A stretch of 64,000 nucleotides of DNA from Candidatus Roseilinea sp. (GCA_025055235.1 JANWYN010000120.1:1-64000); one strand, 5' to 3'; counted from the stretch's first letter, positions 24,409 through 34,189 are shown. Notes: generated by a model from the letters alone, not told the origin. Numbers and translations are program-made.

Positions 24409-25353
24409 GTGGCCACACAGAACTTGCCGGTTCAAGGCACACCGTCTGCCCGCACAGCCGCCAAGAGCGCGGCAATCGCGGAGTACAAGCCGCTCTCGCC
24501 GGCGCAACTGGCCTGGCGGCGATTCCGGCGCAACCGGCTGGCCATCGTCGGCCTGTTCATCGTGCTGGTGTTCATCTTTGCGGGCGTGTTCGCGCCGGTC
24601 ATCTCACCCTTTCCCTACGACAAGACCAACCTGTTCAAGACCTGGCTGCCGCCCGGTCGCGACCCGGCACACGTGCTGGGGACCGACGAGCTGGGGCGCG
24701 ACATCCTCAGCCGGCTGATCTGGGGCGCGCGCGTCAGCCTGATCGTCTCGCTCGCCGCCACCGGCATCGTCGTGTCGCTCGCTTTGTTGTTCGGCTTTCT
24801 CTCGGGCTATTTCGGCGGCGCGTGGGACTACGCGCTCAATCGCATGTTCGAGGTGATCGGCGCGCTGCCGGGCCTGCTCTTCCAGATCCTGCTGATGCTG
24901 TTGATCGGCAACGGCATCTTGCAAGTTACGATTGCCATCTCCATCCTGGGCTGGCCGGGATTGGCGCGCCTGGTGCGCGCGCAGGTGCTGGCCTACAAGG
25001 AGCGCGACTTCGTCAGCGCGGCGCGCAGCCTGGGCGCGACGACGCCGTTCATCATGACGCGGCACCTGCTACCCAACATCATCAACCCGCTGATCGTGGC
25101 GGTCAGCTTCGCCATCCCGGGCTTCATCGGTGCCGAGGCCGGCCTGAGCTTCCTCGGCTATGGCATCAACGACCCGCTGCCGAGCTGGGGCAAAATGGTC
25201 GGCGCGATCGGCCGCTACCTCTCCAGCCCGAATTACCTCTACGTCGGCATCATTCCCACCGTCGCGCTGGCGCTGCTGGTGCTGGGGTTCTCCTTCCTCG
25301 GCGACGGCCTGCGCGACGCGCTCGATCCCTCGTCCGACCGGGCGCGATTGTAG
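24409..25353 (+). CDS. ABC transporter permease (OppC/DppC type)
   Basis: Predicted 314-residue permease. It has a long cytoplasmic N-terminus with the family-typical LAWRRFRRNRLAIVGLFIV, six helices and the EAA-type loop SAARSLGATTPFIMTRHLLP (about 205-225). It ends GDGLRDALDPSSDRARL. It starts with GTG at 24409, three bases after the previous stop and ten bases after a GGAGGAGG. ATPase genes are absent downstream: the following 220 bases are non-coding and the next gene is on the other strand. Confidence 0.93.
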   Translation: MATQNLPVQGTPSARTAAKSAAIAEYKPLSPAQLAWRRFRRNRLAIVGLFIVLVFIFAGVFAPVISPFPYDKTNLFKTWLPPGRDPAHVLGTDELGRDILSRLIWGARVSLIVSLAATGIVVSLALLFGFLSGYFGGAWDYALNRMFEVIGALPGLLFQILLMLLIGNGILQVTIAISILGWPGLARLVRAQVLAYKERDFVSAARSLGATTPFIMTRHLLPNIINPLIVAVSFAIPGFIGAEAGLSFLGYGINDPLPSWGKMVGAIGRYLSSPNYLYVGIIPTVALALLVLGFSFLGDGLRDALDPSSDRARL

Positions 25354-25576
25354 TTCCCTGCCGGCGCGCTGCAGCGAGCGCGCCCTACAGCGCGTCAAAT
25401 ATCTTTTGGACACGCGTGTGGCAAATCATCCAGACCTTGCACGGATTGCGGGTCGTGACTCCGGGAGAGCGTCCCGGGATTCTGGACTACGAGCACGTCA
25501 TGCCCGCGAATGTCCCGTGATCCTTCGGCCCGTGGCCTTCCCACGTCAAAACATTCGGCAACTAACTTAGGGTCTG

Positions 25577-26086
25577 TTATCGCACCACCAGCACGCCGTT
25601 CATCGTGTTGTAGTAGCCGGGGAAGGTGCAGATGAAGGGATACTCGCCCGGCGGCGGCGCATCGAAGGTGATGGTGTCGCTCTCGCCGGCGGCGACCAAC
25701 CGGGTGTAAGCAATCACGTTCGGATCGTTGGGCTTGACGTAGCTGGTCTCGGGCGAACCTTCGGATTGGCCGTCGCTCACCACGCGGAGTTGCGTGTTCG
25801 GCTTCACCAGCACCCAGTTGAACATGCGGCTCGATCCCGGATCGGCCGTGTTTTTGAAAGTCAAGGTGATGCGCGAGCCGGCCTTGGCTTCCAACCGCTC
25901 CTGGTCGTAGAACGGCGTGCTGCCTTTCGACGCCAGCGAAAGCGAGACTTCGCCCCCGGAGCCGGCAGGTGGCGCAGTGGGCTGCGCCTGCTGGCCTGAA
26001 TCGCCGCACGCGGCCAGCGCCGCGCCGGCAGCGAGGCTCAAACCCATGAGTGCGAAGAATCGTCTGCGTGAAATATCTTTCGTCAT
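25577..26086 (-). CDS. Azurin/auracyanin-like cupredoxin lipoprotein lacking both His copper ligands
   Basis: Predicted 169-residue surface lipoprotein. It has a Tat-like signal SRRRFFALMGL and lipobox LAAC (Cys 27), a Gln/Pro/Gly linker and a plastocyanin/azurin-fold domain from about 46. The metal-loop spacing matches azurin (Cys to Met nine residues apart: C153 and M162), but the His that should follow CTFPG is Tyr 158. The first His of the HNWVL motif is Phe 89 (MFNWVLV). The Cys and Met remain. It may therefore be copper-free or bind another ligand. GAGGG lies about six bases before the start. It is convergent with the ABC operon. Confidence 0.85.
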   Translation of the reverse strand: MTKDISRRRFFALMGLSLAAGAALAACGDSGQQAQPTAPPAGSGGEVSLSLASKGSTPFYDQERLEAKAGSRITLTFKNTADPGSSRMFNWVLVKPNTQLRVVSDGQSEGSPETSYVKPNDPNVIAYTRLVAAGESDTITFDAPPPGEYPFICTFPGYYNTMNGVLVVR

Positions 26087-26127
26087 TGCACACCCTCGAT
26101 CGAACTGTCAAGCGACTGAACCGAATT

Positions 26128-26961
26128 CTACGTAAGCTTCTCCACCAGCGCACGCAAAATGACCTTCTGGCCCTCCAACGAAGGGTGAAGGCCATCATCT
26201 AGTAGGTATTCGGCAGGCGGCGGCAAACCGAAGGCAGCCTGTAAATCCACGACCGGATCGGGCTGGCGTTTCATGGCGTCAGCGATCGCAATCAGGTCGG
26301 CATTGCGCCACCCCAACTGCTGTTGTCGGCCAAGAAACCAGTGCCGGGCGATCGCTTCCTCGATCACCGTCGGCGGGGTCATCCACACCCAGCGCGCTCG
26401 TGGCGCTTGCGTCGCTGCGAAGTTGCGCAGCGCGGCCAAGTTGCTCGCCGTTTCCTCGACGCTCACCAACGTCTTGATCGGCTTTAGGCCATGCAGCCGC
26501 GCGTCGTTGGTGCCGGCCAGGCAGATCACCCAGTCGGGGTCGAGCTGCGCTACGCCGAGGAAGCGCGCCAATATCTGCGCCGTTGTATCGCCGGAGACGC
26601 CGGCGTTCACCAGCCGGATCTCATCACGCGGGCGGCGCAGCATCAGCACGTGTCGCAAGATCTCCAGCCACGACTGCCAGTCGTCGGTGATGCTGTCGCC
26701 CAACCCGACCACGACCGCGCCCTTCTCGAACGGCAGGTGACCGACGCGCTCAGCGAACGCATTATCGGCCAGCAGCGCTTCCGCCGCCTCGCGCGCATTC
26801 GCTGCAAACGTAGCTTCGATGCGCCGGTATTCATCGGCGCCGATGCCGTAGATGGCGGCGAGGTTGGCCACGTCCTGCGCGCCGGGCCATTCAGCCACCT
26901 TCTTGCCGATGTGAGAGAACTGCAGGCGATAGGCGAATCGTTCAGGCGTCATATACATCAT
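26128..26961 (-). CDS. SGNH/GDSL-type hydrolase
   Basis: Predicted 277-residue esterase-like protein. SGNH blocks are visible: GLGDSITDDW (Ser about 90), NAGVSGDTT (Gly), LAGTNDA (Asn) and DDGLHPSLEG (Asp and His) near the C-terminus. An N-terminal extension of about 80 residues precedes the catalytic domain. There is no signal peptide, so a cytoplasmic carbohydrate or acyl esterase is likely. The start ATG directly follows the stop of the isomerase gene (TGAATG), so the genes are cotranscribed. The first three Met codons (26961, 26958, 26952) are all possible starts. Confidence 0.85.
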   Translation of the reverse strand: MMYMTPERFAYRLQFSHIGKKVAEWPGAQDVANLAAIYGIGADEYRRIEATFAANAREAAEALLADNAFAERVGHLPFEKGAVVVGLGDSITDDWQSWLEILRHVLMLRRPRDEIRLVNAGVSGDTTAQILARFLGVAQLDPDWVICLAGTNDARLHGLKPIKTLVSVEETASNLAALRNFAATQAPRARWVWMTPPTVIEEAIARHWFLGRQQQLGWRNADLIAIADAMKRQPDPVVDLQAAFGLPPPAEYLLDDGLHPSLEGQKVILRALVEKLT

Positions 26962-27852
26962 TCAACACTCCAAGGGAATGTCATGATGATGCGCCACTGC
27001 CTGGACGAAATCGCGCGCTTGCGGCACGAGCGCGTTCGGCAGGTGCTCGACGATGAAGTAGCCGTCCGGGCAGGCTGCCTGGAAGCGGCGCATGAACAGC
27101 GCGTAGTCCAGCACGCCGGTGCCGGGCACGACCTCTTCGATGTGCACGACGAGCTGGTCGGCCAGACGGCAATCCTTGGCGTGCGCCACCACGATGTCGC
27201 GCCCAAGCAGGTCGTAAAGCTCGTTCAGCACGCTCGCCGTGTCGTGCACCTGCTTCACCGTGCCCACGAAGTTGACCGGGTCACAGTTGAACTTGAGCGC
27301 CGGCGAACCGACGGCGTCGAGCAGATCGCGCACGCGCTGCGGCGTGTCGAGCGCGGAGAGCACATGCCCCTCCACGGCCACCGTCACGCCTTCGTCCTGC
27401 GCCGTGGCGCACACCCGGCGCAGGCTGTCCACGATGTTGTCGAACGTGCGCGCGGAGTGATTCTCCGGATGCGCATACCAGTGGCCGTTCGGGTTGTGCC
27501 CGCCCGGCCGCACATAGACGCTGGGCGCATTCACCATTCGGCCGATGCGCACCAGCGCCTGCATGCCGCGCACGCCTGCGGCGCGCACTGCATCATCGTA
27601 GCTGCACAGCGGCTCGTACCAGCCGTTCACCTGCGCCACCTCGAGGCCGGCTGCATCGAAGGCGCGCTTCACCCGTCGCACGTCGTCGAGGTCGGCCTCC
27701 AGCGGACGATGGATGAATAACTGCGCACCGCGAAAGCCGGCTTGGCGCACGCGCCGCGCCGCTGCTACGTCAATCGTCCGCCAGTCCGGTGGCAGGAGCA
27801 CCGCGTTGGGTTCGTCGGGGTGGGCCAGTTGGCCTGCGACGCCGAGCTTCAT
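26962..27852 (-). CDS. Sugar phosphate isomerase/epimerase (TIM barrel)
   Basis: Predicted 296-residue xylose-isomerase-like TIM-barrel protein. Likely metal ligands are Glu in VTVAVEGHVLSAL (about 161), Asp in LKFNCDPVNFVG (about 191) and Glu in FIVEHLPN near 277, with His in VVAHAKDCRLAD. It lies in a minus-strand operon, SDR then isomerase then SGNH esterase. This context suggests conversion of a cyclitol or ketose, but the substrate is not recognisable. Confidence 0.8.
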   Translation of the reverse strand: MKLGVAGQLAHPDEPNAVLLPPDWRTIDVAAARRVRQAGFRGAQLFIHRPLEADLDDVRRVKRAFDAAGLEVAQVNGWYEPLCSYDDAVRAAGVRGMQALVRIGRMVNAPSVYVRPGGHNPNGHWYAHPENHSARTFDNIVDSLRRVCATAQDEGVTVAVEGHVLSALDTPQRVRDLLDAVGSPALKFNCDPVNFVGTVKQVHDTASVLNELYDLLGRDIVVAHAKDCRLADQLVVHIEEVVPGTGVLDYALFMRRFQAACPDGYFIVEHLPNALVPQARDFVQAVAHHHDIPLEC

Positions 27853-27861
27853 GCGGCCCTC

Positions 27862-28578
27862 CTAACGTGTCTGGATCATGCCGCGCACGTAGTCGGCGTC
27901 GTCGCTGGCCAGCCAGGCGAGGATGCGCCCGACGCCAGCCGGCTCGCCGAGGGTGAGTTGTTGTTGCTCACCGCCCGGGCCGAATCGCTCACGCTCGGCG
28001 GCGATGACCAACCGCTTCATCGCCGTGTCAATGTTGCCCGGCATCACGACGTTGACGCGGATGTTGTCGGCGGCCAGCTTGTTTGCCAGCGTGATGCCCA
28101 GCGCGTTCACGCCGCCCTTGCTCGCGCCATACGCGTATGACGAGCTGCCGCCGATCGCCGCGCCCGACGACACGAGCACGATCACGCCCTTGCCTGCCTT
28201 TTTGAGTAACGGGACGGCGTATTTGGCGCACAAAAAGCTGCCGATCAGATTCACGTCCACTACAGACCGGAAGGTGGCGAGGTCGAATTCCTCGAGCGGT
28301 ACGAACGCGCCGCGCAAGATACCGGCGGTCTGGATCAGCGCGTCGAGCCGGCCGTACTGAGCGGCGACGCCGGCAAACGCGGCCGCGACCGAGGCTTCAT
28401 CGGCGACGTTGATGGAGAAGAAAGAACCGCCAACGGCGGACGCAGTCGCACGTCCTTCGGCTTCGTTGAGGTCGGCGACGATCACGGTGGCGCCGGCGGC
28501 AGCGCAGATTTCAGCCGTCGCCTTGCCGATGCCCGTCGCGCCACCGACGATGGCGACGATTTTGTTCTGAAGATTCAT
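27862..28578 (-). CDS. Short-chain dehydrogenase/reductase
   Basis: Predicted 238-residue NAD(P)-dependent SDR. The cofactor motif GGATGIGKA is at about 10-18, Asp 36 region VIVADLNEAEG suggests NAD preference, the catalytic Ser is in VLVSSGAAIGGSS and the YxxxK pair in YGASKGGVNAL. ATG 28578 was chosen because the Rossmann strand starts immediately after it; the open frame reaches 28611. It is the first gene of the minus-strand operon with the isomerase (nine-base gap) and the esterase, divergent from the BtpA-like gene. Confidence 0.88.
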   Translation of the reverse strand: MNLQNKIVAIVGGATGIGKATAEICAAAGATVIVADLNEAEGRATASAVGGSFFSINVADEASVAAAFAGVAAQYGRLDALIQTAGILRGAFVPLEEFDLATFRSVVDVNLIGSFLCAKYAVPLLKKAGKGVIVLVSSGAAIGGSSSYAYGASKGGVNALGITLANKLAADNIRVNVVMPGNIDTAMKRLVIAAERERFGPGGEQQQLTLGEPAGVGRILAWLASDDADYVRGMIQTR

Positions 28579-28734
28579 GGCAGCGGGCATATATCGCACA
28601 GGCTGCGCCAAACGTCAATTTCCTCACCGGCGCGGGCTTCCGAAGTTCTGCCTTGCGAATACCCGACTACCTTACAATCTACCTACACAAGGTTACAACC
28701 TGCACGAGATTACAACGTTCAAACCATCAAGTTA

Positions 28735-29550
28735 ATGAATACCCTTCTCGCTGATCTCTTTCACGTCCCCAAGCCCGTGATCGCCATGGTGCACTTTCCA
28801 CCGCTGCCGGGGACGCCGCTCTACGACGAAAAGCGCGGCGTCGAAGGCATCCTCGAAAGCGTCCGGCGCGATCTCCGCGTGCTTCTGGATGGTGGCGTGG
28901 ATGGTCTGCTGTTCTGCAACGAAGGCGACCGTCCCTATGCCCTGCAGGCCGATTTCGAGGCGATCGCCGTCATGACGCGTGTGATCACCGAGACGGCACC
29001 GCGGGATCGTCCCTTCGGCGTGGATTTTCTGTGGGATCCCAAGGCGCCGCTGGCGATCGCTTTGGCCACAGGAGCCGCTTTCGTGCGCGAAGTGTTCACC
29101 GGCGTATACGAGAGCGACATGGGCCTATGGAACACCAATCCCGCAGCAATGCTGCGTTACCGCCGCAATATCGGGGCAAGTCACATCAAGGTCTTCTACA
29201 ACATCACGCCGGAGTTCGCTTCGCCCATCGGACGCCGATCTGTGGGGCAGGTCGCGCGCAGTGCGGTAGTGTCCTCACTGGCCGATGCCTTGCTCGTCTC
29301 CGGCCCAATGGCCGGCGCCGAACCAGACCTCAACCAGCTGCGCGAAGCTAAAGAGGCGACCGGCGGACAAGTGCCGGTGCTCCTCAACACCGGCGCACGC
29401 GCAGAAAACATCCGCCGGTTCTTCAGCGTTGCCGATGGCGTGATCGTGGGCTCCGGCCTGAAAGTGGACGGCTATACGTGGAACCCGGTAGACCCTGCGC
29501 GCGTGAAGGCATTCATGGAAGTCGTGCGCGACATTCGCAGAAATCTCTAA
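28735..29550 (+). CDS. BtpA/SgcQ-family TIM-barrel protein
   Basis: Predicted 271-residue protein of the BtpA/SgcQ family. Family blocks are visible: PVIAMVHFPPLPGTPLYD (about 14-31), DGLLFCNEGDRPY (about 56-68), FGVDFLWDPKAPLAIA (about 94), ADALLVSGPMAGAEPD (about 184) and VIVGSGLKVDGYTWNPVD (about 236). BtpA was linked to photosystem I stability in cyanobacteria, while SgcQ relatives lie in sugar operons as putative nucleosidases or phosphosugar enzymes; the reaction is not settled. The start directly follows an AT-richer leader with repeated TTACAA motifs. Divergent from the SDR operon. Confidence 0.85.
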   Translation: MNTLLADLFHVPKPVIAMVHFPPLPGTPLYDEKRGVEGILESVRRDLRVLLDGGVDGLLFCNEGDRPYALQADFEAIAVMTRVITETAPRDRPFGVDFLWDPKAPLAIALATGAAFVREVFTGVYESDMGLWNTNPAAMLRYRRNIGASHIKVFYNITPEFASPIGRRSVGQVARSAVVSSLADALLVSGPMAGAEPDLNQLREAKEATGGQVPVLLNTGARAENIRRFFSVADGVIVGSGLKVDGYTWNPVDPARVKAFMEVVRDIRRNL

Positions 29551-29562
29551 ACCGTCGCTTCC

Positions 29563-30306
<744 letters not shown>

Positions 30307-30321
30307 AGACAACCTACAACC

Positions 30322-30996
30322 ATGCACGCCGCCGTACGCCAAATCGCCGCCATCGTCCGCAAAGACATCCTGCTGGAGTTGCGCACGCGCGAATCCATCA
30401 CCGCCATGGTCGTGTTCGCGGTGATGGCCATCGTCATGTTCAACTTCGCGCTGCGGCTGCGGGTGGACACGTTTCGCCCGCTCACGCCCGGCGTGCTGTG
30501 GGTGACGCTGGTGTTCGCCGGAACGTTGGGGCTTTCGCGCTCGATGTCGTCCGAGCAAATCAACCAGTGCATGGACGGCCTGCTGCTGGCGCCATGCGAC
30601 CGCAGCGTGATCTTCGCCGGCAAAGCCATCACCAACGTCATCTTCACCTTGGCCGTGGCGCTGGTGGTCACGCCGATTATGGCTATCCTGTTCGACGAGA
30701 CGCTCTTGCAACCCGGCGTGTGGCTGGTGGTGGTGCTCGGCGTGGTCGGCTACGCCGGCACCGGCACATTGATCGCGACGATGGCCGCCAGCACCCGCGC
30801 GCGCGAGGTGTTCCTGCCCATTTTGCTCTTCCCGCTTGCATTGCCGCTGCTGGTCGCGGCCGTCATCGCCACGTCGGGCTTTCTCGACCGGCTGCCGCTC
30901 GATGAATTCGCAGCGTGGATCGGCGTCGAGCTTGCTTTCATCGTCATCTTCTGGACGGCGGGCACGTTGCTGTTCGAGTATCTGGTAGAGGGATGA
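30322..30996 (+). CDS. ccmB: Heme exporter permease CcmB
   Basis: Predicted 224-residue integral membrane protein with six hydrophobic helices. It starts with the CcmB-typical IAAIVRKDILLELRTRESI and contains GVLWVTLVFAGTLGLSRSMSSEQ (about 55-77) and DGLLLAPCDRSVIFAGKAI. It partners with CcmA, encoded 15 bases upstream. The other cytochrome-c maturation genes (ccmC, ccmE, ccmF, ccmG, ccmH) are not in the window; a repeat region and an oxidoreductase gene follow instead. Confidence 0.9.
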   Translation: MHAAVRQIAAIVRKDILLELRTRESITAMVVFAVMAIVMFNFALRLRVDTFRPLTPGVLWVTLVFAGTLGLSRSMSSEQINQCMDGLLLAPCDRSVIFAGKAITNVIFTLAVALVVTPIMAILFDETLLQPGVWLVVVLGVVGYAGTGTLIATMAASTRAREVFLPILLFPLALPLLVAAVIATSGFLDRLPLDEFAAWIGVELAFIVIFWTAGTLLFEYLVEG

Positions 30997-31144
30997 GGCT
31001 GCTGCAGGCAAAGTCCCCTCTGCGGACTGGGTCGCCGGTCGCCGAGAGGCGACTTCGCGCTGTGTAGCGCGAAGTGCATTGCCGCGCAACTGCCCCTACG
31101 AGAAATGCGCCCATCACGGCTCACTTCCGCGATAATCCTCGGCG

Positions 31145-32434
31145 ATGAAAGAGCATTCATTCTGGTCGGACACGGTTGCTGCTTTCTCACCTGCGCCGCA
31201 CGAGTTGCCTCCGCGCGTGGATGTCGCCATTGTCGGTGGAGGCTATACAGGGCTATCGGCAGCGCGCGAACTGGCGCGCCGCGGCGCCCGCGTCGCCGTG
31301 CTCGAAGCGAACACGATCGGCTGGGGCGCCAGTTCCCGCAACGGTGGCATGGTGCTCACCGGGCTCAAGGCCGGCGTCGGCAAATTGGTCAAGCAGTTCG
31401 GGGTGGAGACGGCGCGCGCGCTGTTCTGCACGTCGCTCGACGCGATCAACTACGTCGAGCAGGTCGTCGGTGAAGAAAGCATTGCATGCGACTTCCGCCG
31501 GTTCGGCCATATCGAGCTGGCCTACAAACCCGGCCACTTCACCGGCTTCATCCACGAGGCGGAATTGCTGCAGAAACACTTCCAGCACCCGGTGCGCCTG
31601 GTGGACAAGGCGCATCTGAGCGACGAGATCGAGAGCGAGCTATACCACGGCGGCCTAATAGACGAAGCGAGCGCCGGCGTGAACCCGGCGCAGTATGCCG
31701 CCGGCCTGGCGCGTGCTGCCGAACGCGCCGGCGCTTGGCTATTCGCGCACACGCGCGTCGTGCACATCGAGCGAGGCGCCGCCAACGGCCAGGGCTTCAA
31801 TGTCGCCACCTCGCGGGGCAAGCTACGCGCAGATCAGGTCATGATCGCGACGAACGGCTATACCGAGCGGCTCGTCCCCTGGCTGCAACGCCGCATCATC
31901 CCGATTGGCTCCTACATTATCGCCACCGAGCCGCTGCCGCCGGAACTCGCGCAGCGGGTCAACCCACGCCGGCGCATGATGTTCGACTCGAAGAACTTCC
32001 TCTACTACTTCCGCCTCTCGGCAGACAATCGCATGATCTTCGGCGGACGCGCCGGCTTCGTGCCGCCTAACGCCGACACCCTGCGCCGAAGCGCCGCGAT
32101 CTTACAGCGCGGCATGCTGGAGGTTTACCCGCAGTTGAAGGGCATCACGGTCGAATATGCCTGGGGCGGCACGCTCGGATTCACGTTCGATTTGTTGCCC
32201 CATGCTGGGACGACTCCGGACGGCGTGCATTACGCGCTCGGATGCGGCGGCCACGGCGTGGCGCTGCTCTCCTATCTGGGCGCGTGCGTCGCGCGACGCA
32301 TCGCCGGCGAGCGCGTCGAAAATCCGCTGTTCAACCTGCCTTTCCCCACCGCGCCGGCCAACCTCTACAACGGCAATCCATGGTTCTTGCCGCTAGCCGG
32401 GCTGTATTACCGGCTGCTCGATGCGATCAGCTAG
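31145..32434 (+). CDS. FAD-dependent oxidoreductase (DAO / gamma-glutamylputrescine oxidase-like)
   Basis: Predicted 429-residue flavoprotein of the D-amino-acid-oxidase superfamily. The FAD-binding Rossmann motif VAIVGGGYTGLSAAREL is at about 28-44, the GASSRNGGMV stretch that follows is typical of PuuB/glycine-oxidase-like enzymes, and the C-terminal FAD motif is ALGCGGHGVALLSYLG. The likely reaction is oxidation of a secondary amine or amino acid with O2; the substrate is unknown. No SD is seen. GATAAT (31131-31136) sits eight bases before ATG 31145, suggesting a leaderless mRNA. Upstream (30997-31144) is repeat-like DNA. Confidence 0.87.
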   Translation: MKEHSFWSDTVAAFSPAPHELPPRVDVAIVGGGYTGLSAARELARRGARVAVLEANTIGWGASSRNGGMVLTGLKAGVGKLVKQFGVETARALFCTSLDAINYVEQVVGEESIACDFRRFGHIELAYKPGHFTGFIHEAELLQKHFQHPVRLVDKAHLSDEIESELYHGGLIDEASAGVNPAQYAAGLARAAERAGAWLFAHTRVVHIERGAANGQGFNVATSRGKLRADQVMIATNGYTERLVPWLQRRIIPIGSYIIATEPLPPELAQRVNPRRRMMFDSKNFLYYFRLSADNRMIFGGRAGFVPPNADTLRRSAAILQRGMLEVYPQLKGITVEYAWGGTLGFTFDLLPHAGTTPDGVHYALGCGGHGVALLSYLGACVARRIAGERVENPLFNLPFPTAPANLYNGNPWFLPLAGLYYRLLDAIS

Positions 32435-32648
32435 CGCTTCCAACTTCACGCTTCGACGCAGCGAGGGCGGATGCTGGTGAAGCTCGCCTCTTCCATGGGC
32501 TTCACCGGCTTGGGGTAAAGCCGGCGTCACTTGATCGCGCCGCTGCGCTTCGAGCTAGACACAGGTGCATTCGCGTATAGGGACAGAGGTGTCGCGCGTA
32601 GGGCGCGGACGCCGTTCCGCGCCGATGAGGCGCCAGGCCGGATCGGCG
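32435..32648. other. Intergenic region with dispersed-repeat fragments
   Basis: Convergent gap between the oxidoreductase and greA. It contains a GGTGCATTCGC end-like motif (about 32560) and a palindromic GGCGCGGACGCCGTTCCGCGCC-like core split around 32604-32624, related to parts of the MITE-like elements. No gene seen. Confidence 0.5.
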
Positions 32649-33134
32649 TCATTCGATAGCCAGGATCTTGAAGACAGTCACGCCAGCGGGCGTCACCACG
32701 CGCACCTTTGCCCCCACGCGCTTGCCGATCAGTGCCTGGCCTAGGGGCGAGGCGTTCGAGATCTTGCCGTTCATCGGATCGGCCTCTGCGACGCCGACGA
32801 TCTGGAAGGTTTCCTGATCGTCGAAGCCGTCTTCGACCACCGTGACGCGGCTGCCCATGCGCACTTCCCCCTGGTCGTTCGTCGTTTCGTCGAGGATGAT
32901 GCTGTCGGCCAGCATGCGTTCGAGGGCCAGGATGCGCCCCTCTAGGAATCCCTGCTCCTCTTTCGCTGCCACATAGTCCGCATTCTCCGACAAGTCGCCT
33001 TGTTGAATGGCGAAACGCAGGCGCTCCGCCAGCTCGGGGCGCTTCACATCGCGCAGATACGCCAGCTCGTCGCGCAGCTTTTGCGCACCTTCGGGAGTGA
33101 GATAGATCTTGTTCGCATCGTGCGGGCTCGACAT
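32649..33134 (-). CDS. greA: Transcription elongation factor GreA
   Basis: Predicted 161-residue factor that rescues backtracked RNA polymerase by stimulating transcript cleavage. The N-terminal coiled-coil begins YLTPEGAQKLRDELAYL and has the acidic tip GDLSENADY (about 46-54). The C-terminal FKBP-like domain has VGVAEADPMNGKISNASPLGQAL (about 108-130). ATG 33134 was chosen over a TTG two codons earlier. TAAAAT lies seven bases upstream with no SD, so the transcript may be leaderless. Confidence 0.95.
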   Translation of the reverse strand: MSSPHDANKIYLTPEGAQKLRDELAYLRDVKRPELAERLRFAIQQGDLSENADYVAAKEEQGFLEGRILALERMLADSIILDETTNDQGEVRMGSRVTVVEDGFDDQETFQIVGVAEADPMNGKISNASPLGQALIGKRVGAKVRVVTPAGVTVFKILAIE

Positions 33135-33173
33135 GCGCAAAATTTTACCTGACCAAGACCATACGACGTGATG

Positions 33174-33341
33174 GGGTACATTCGCCGGCAGGGTAACGCG
33201 CAGGCTCGGGTAGGGCGCGCTCTGAATGGCCCGGCGAATAGGCTACCGCGGCGCGCCATCGCCGGTGCGTCATTGGCGCGGAACGGCGTCCGCGCCCTGC
33301 GCGACGTTTTGGCCTCATTTGCCTCTTCTGCGCGAAGGCAC
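33174..33341. repeat. MITE-like dispersed repeat upstream of SDR gene
   Basis: Starts GGGTACATTCGC (33174-33185) and ends near GCGAAGGCAC (33332-33341), an imperfect inverted match. The interior shares the CGGCGTCCGCGCC core with 32604 and 63177. It fills the divergent greA/SDR gap and may supply part of the SDR promoter. Confidence 0.55.
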
Positions 33342-33363
33342 TTTGTGGTACACAATCGCGGAA

Positions 33364-34095
33364 ATGGAAATCGCAGGATCAGTCGTCCTCATCACCGGCG
33401 CCGCGCAGCGTGTCGGTCGTGCTGTGGCGCTCGACCTAGCGGCGCATGGCGCGCACATCGCGTTCAGCTACTACCTCGCAAGCGAGCCGTGGCGAGACAC
33501 GGCAGACGCGATCGAGCGCTACGGCGTGCACAGCCTGGCCATGCAGGCGGACGTGACCCGAGCCGGCGACGTGCGCGCATTGGCACATGCTGCGCTGCAG
33601 CGCTTCGGGCGCGTGGACGTTCTCATCAACAACGCATCCGTTTGGCTGAAGAAACCGGCCCTCGAGATCAGCGAGGCAGAATGGGACGCAGAGATGAACC
33701 TGAACGCTAAAGCAGCGTTCATGATGGCGCAGGCTGTCGCGCCGCACATGATCGCGCAAGGCCACGGCCTGATCATCAACATCACCGACCTGTCGGCGTT
33801 TCAGACCTGGCCGGGCTACGCGCATCACTCGGCCAGCAAGGCCGCGCTGGTCGCGCTCACCAGGGTGCTGGCGCTGGAGTGGGCGCCGCAGGTGCGCGTG
33901 AACGCGATCGCGCCCGGCACCGTGCTGCTGCCGGATGACGCCGACGATGCCAAACGCCGGTGGGCTATCGAAAGGTCGGCCCTCAAGCGCATCGGCACGC
34001 CGGAGGACGTCGCGCGCACGGTGCGTTACCTGATCGAAGAGGACTTCGCCACCGGCGCGGTGTATTTCGTGGACGGCGGGCGGTCGTTGGTGTGA
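33364..34095 (+). CDS. SDR oxidoreductase, pteridine-reductase-like, with His in place of catalytic Tyr
   Basis: Predicted 243-residue SDR. The cofactor loop reads VLITGAAQRVGRAVA (about 8-22); Arg in place of a Gly (TGxxxRxG) is typical of pteridine reductases and FolM. NNASVW (about 91) and the Ser-containing INITDLSAF region are present. The usual YxxxK reads HHSASKAAL, so the Tyr position is His. The C-terminal VYFVDGGRSL is standard. ATG 33364 has no SD; CACAAT lies seven bases upstream. A reduced-pterin or other reductase role is possible, and activity is uncertain because of the replaced residue. Confidence 0.8.
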   Translation: MEIAGSVVLITGAAQRVGRAVALDLAAHGAHIAFSYYLASEPWRDTADAIERYGVHSLAMQADVTRAGDVRALAHAALQRFGRVDVLINNASVWLKKPALEISEAEWDAEMNLNAKAAFMMAQAVAPHMIAQGHGLIINITDLSAFQTWPGYAHHSASKAALVALTRVLALEWAPQVRVNAIAPGTVLLPDDADDAKRRWAIERSALKRIGTPEDVARTVRYLIEEDFATGAVYFVDGGRSLV

Positions 34096-34097
34096 AC

Positions 34098-34160
34098 GTC
34101 TGCGTCTTTCGTCTTGCGTCCTGCGTCTTTCGTCTTTCGTCTTGCGTCTCGCGTCGTGAC
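34098..34160. repeat. Heptamer array (TGCGTCT / TTCGTCT units)
   Basis: About nine units such as TGCGTCT, TTCGTCT, TGCGTCC and CGCGTCG directly after the SDR stop, upstream of the ROK regulator promoter. Single-armed. Confidence 0.85.
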
Positions 34161-34189
34161 GGGCGAGCGCGGCAAGCCTGGAATCGGTG

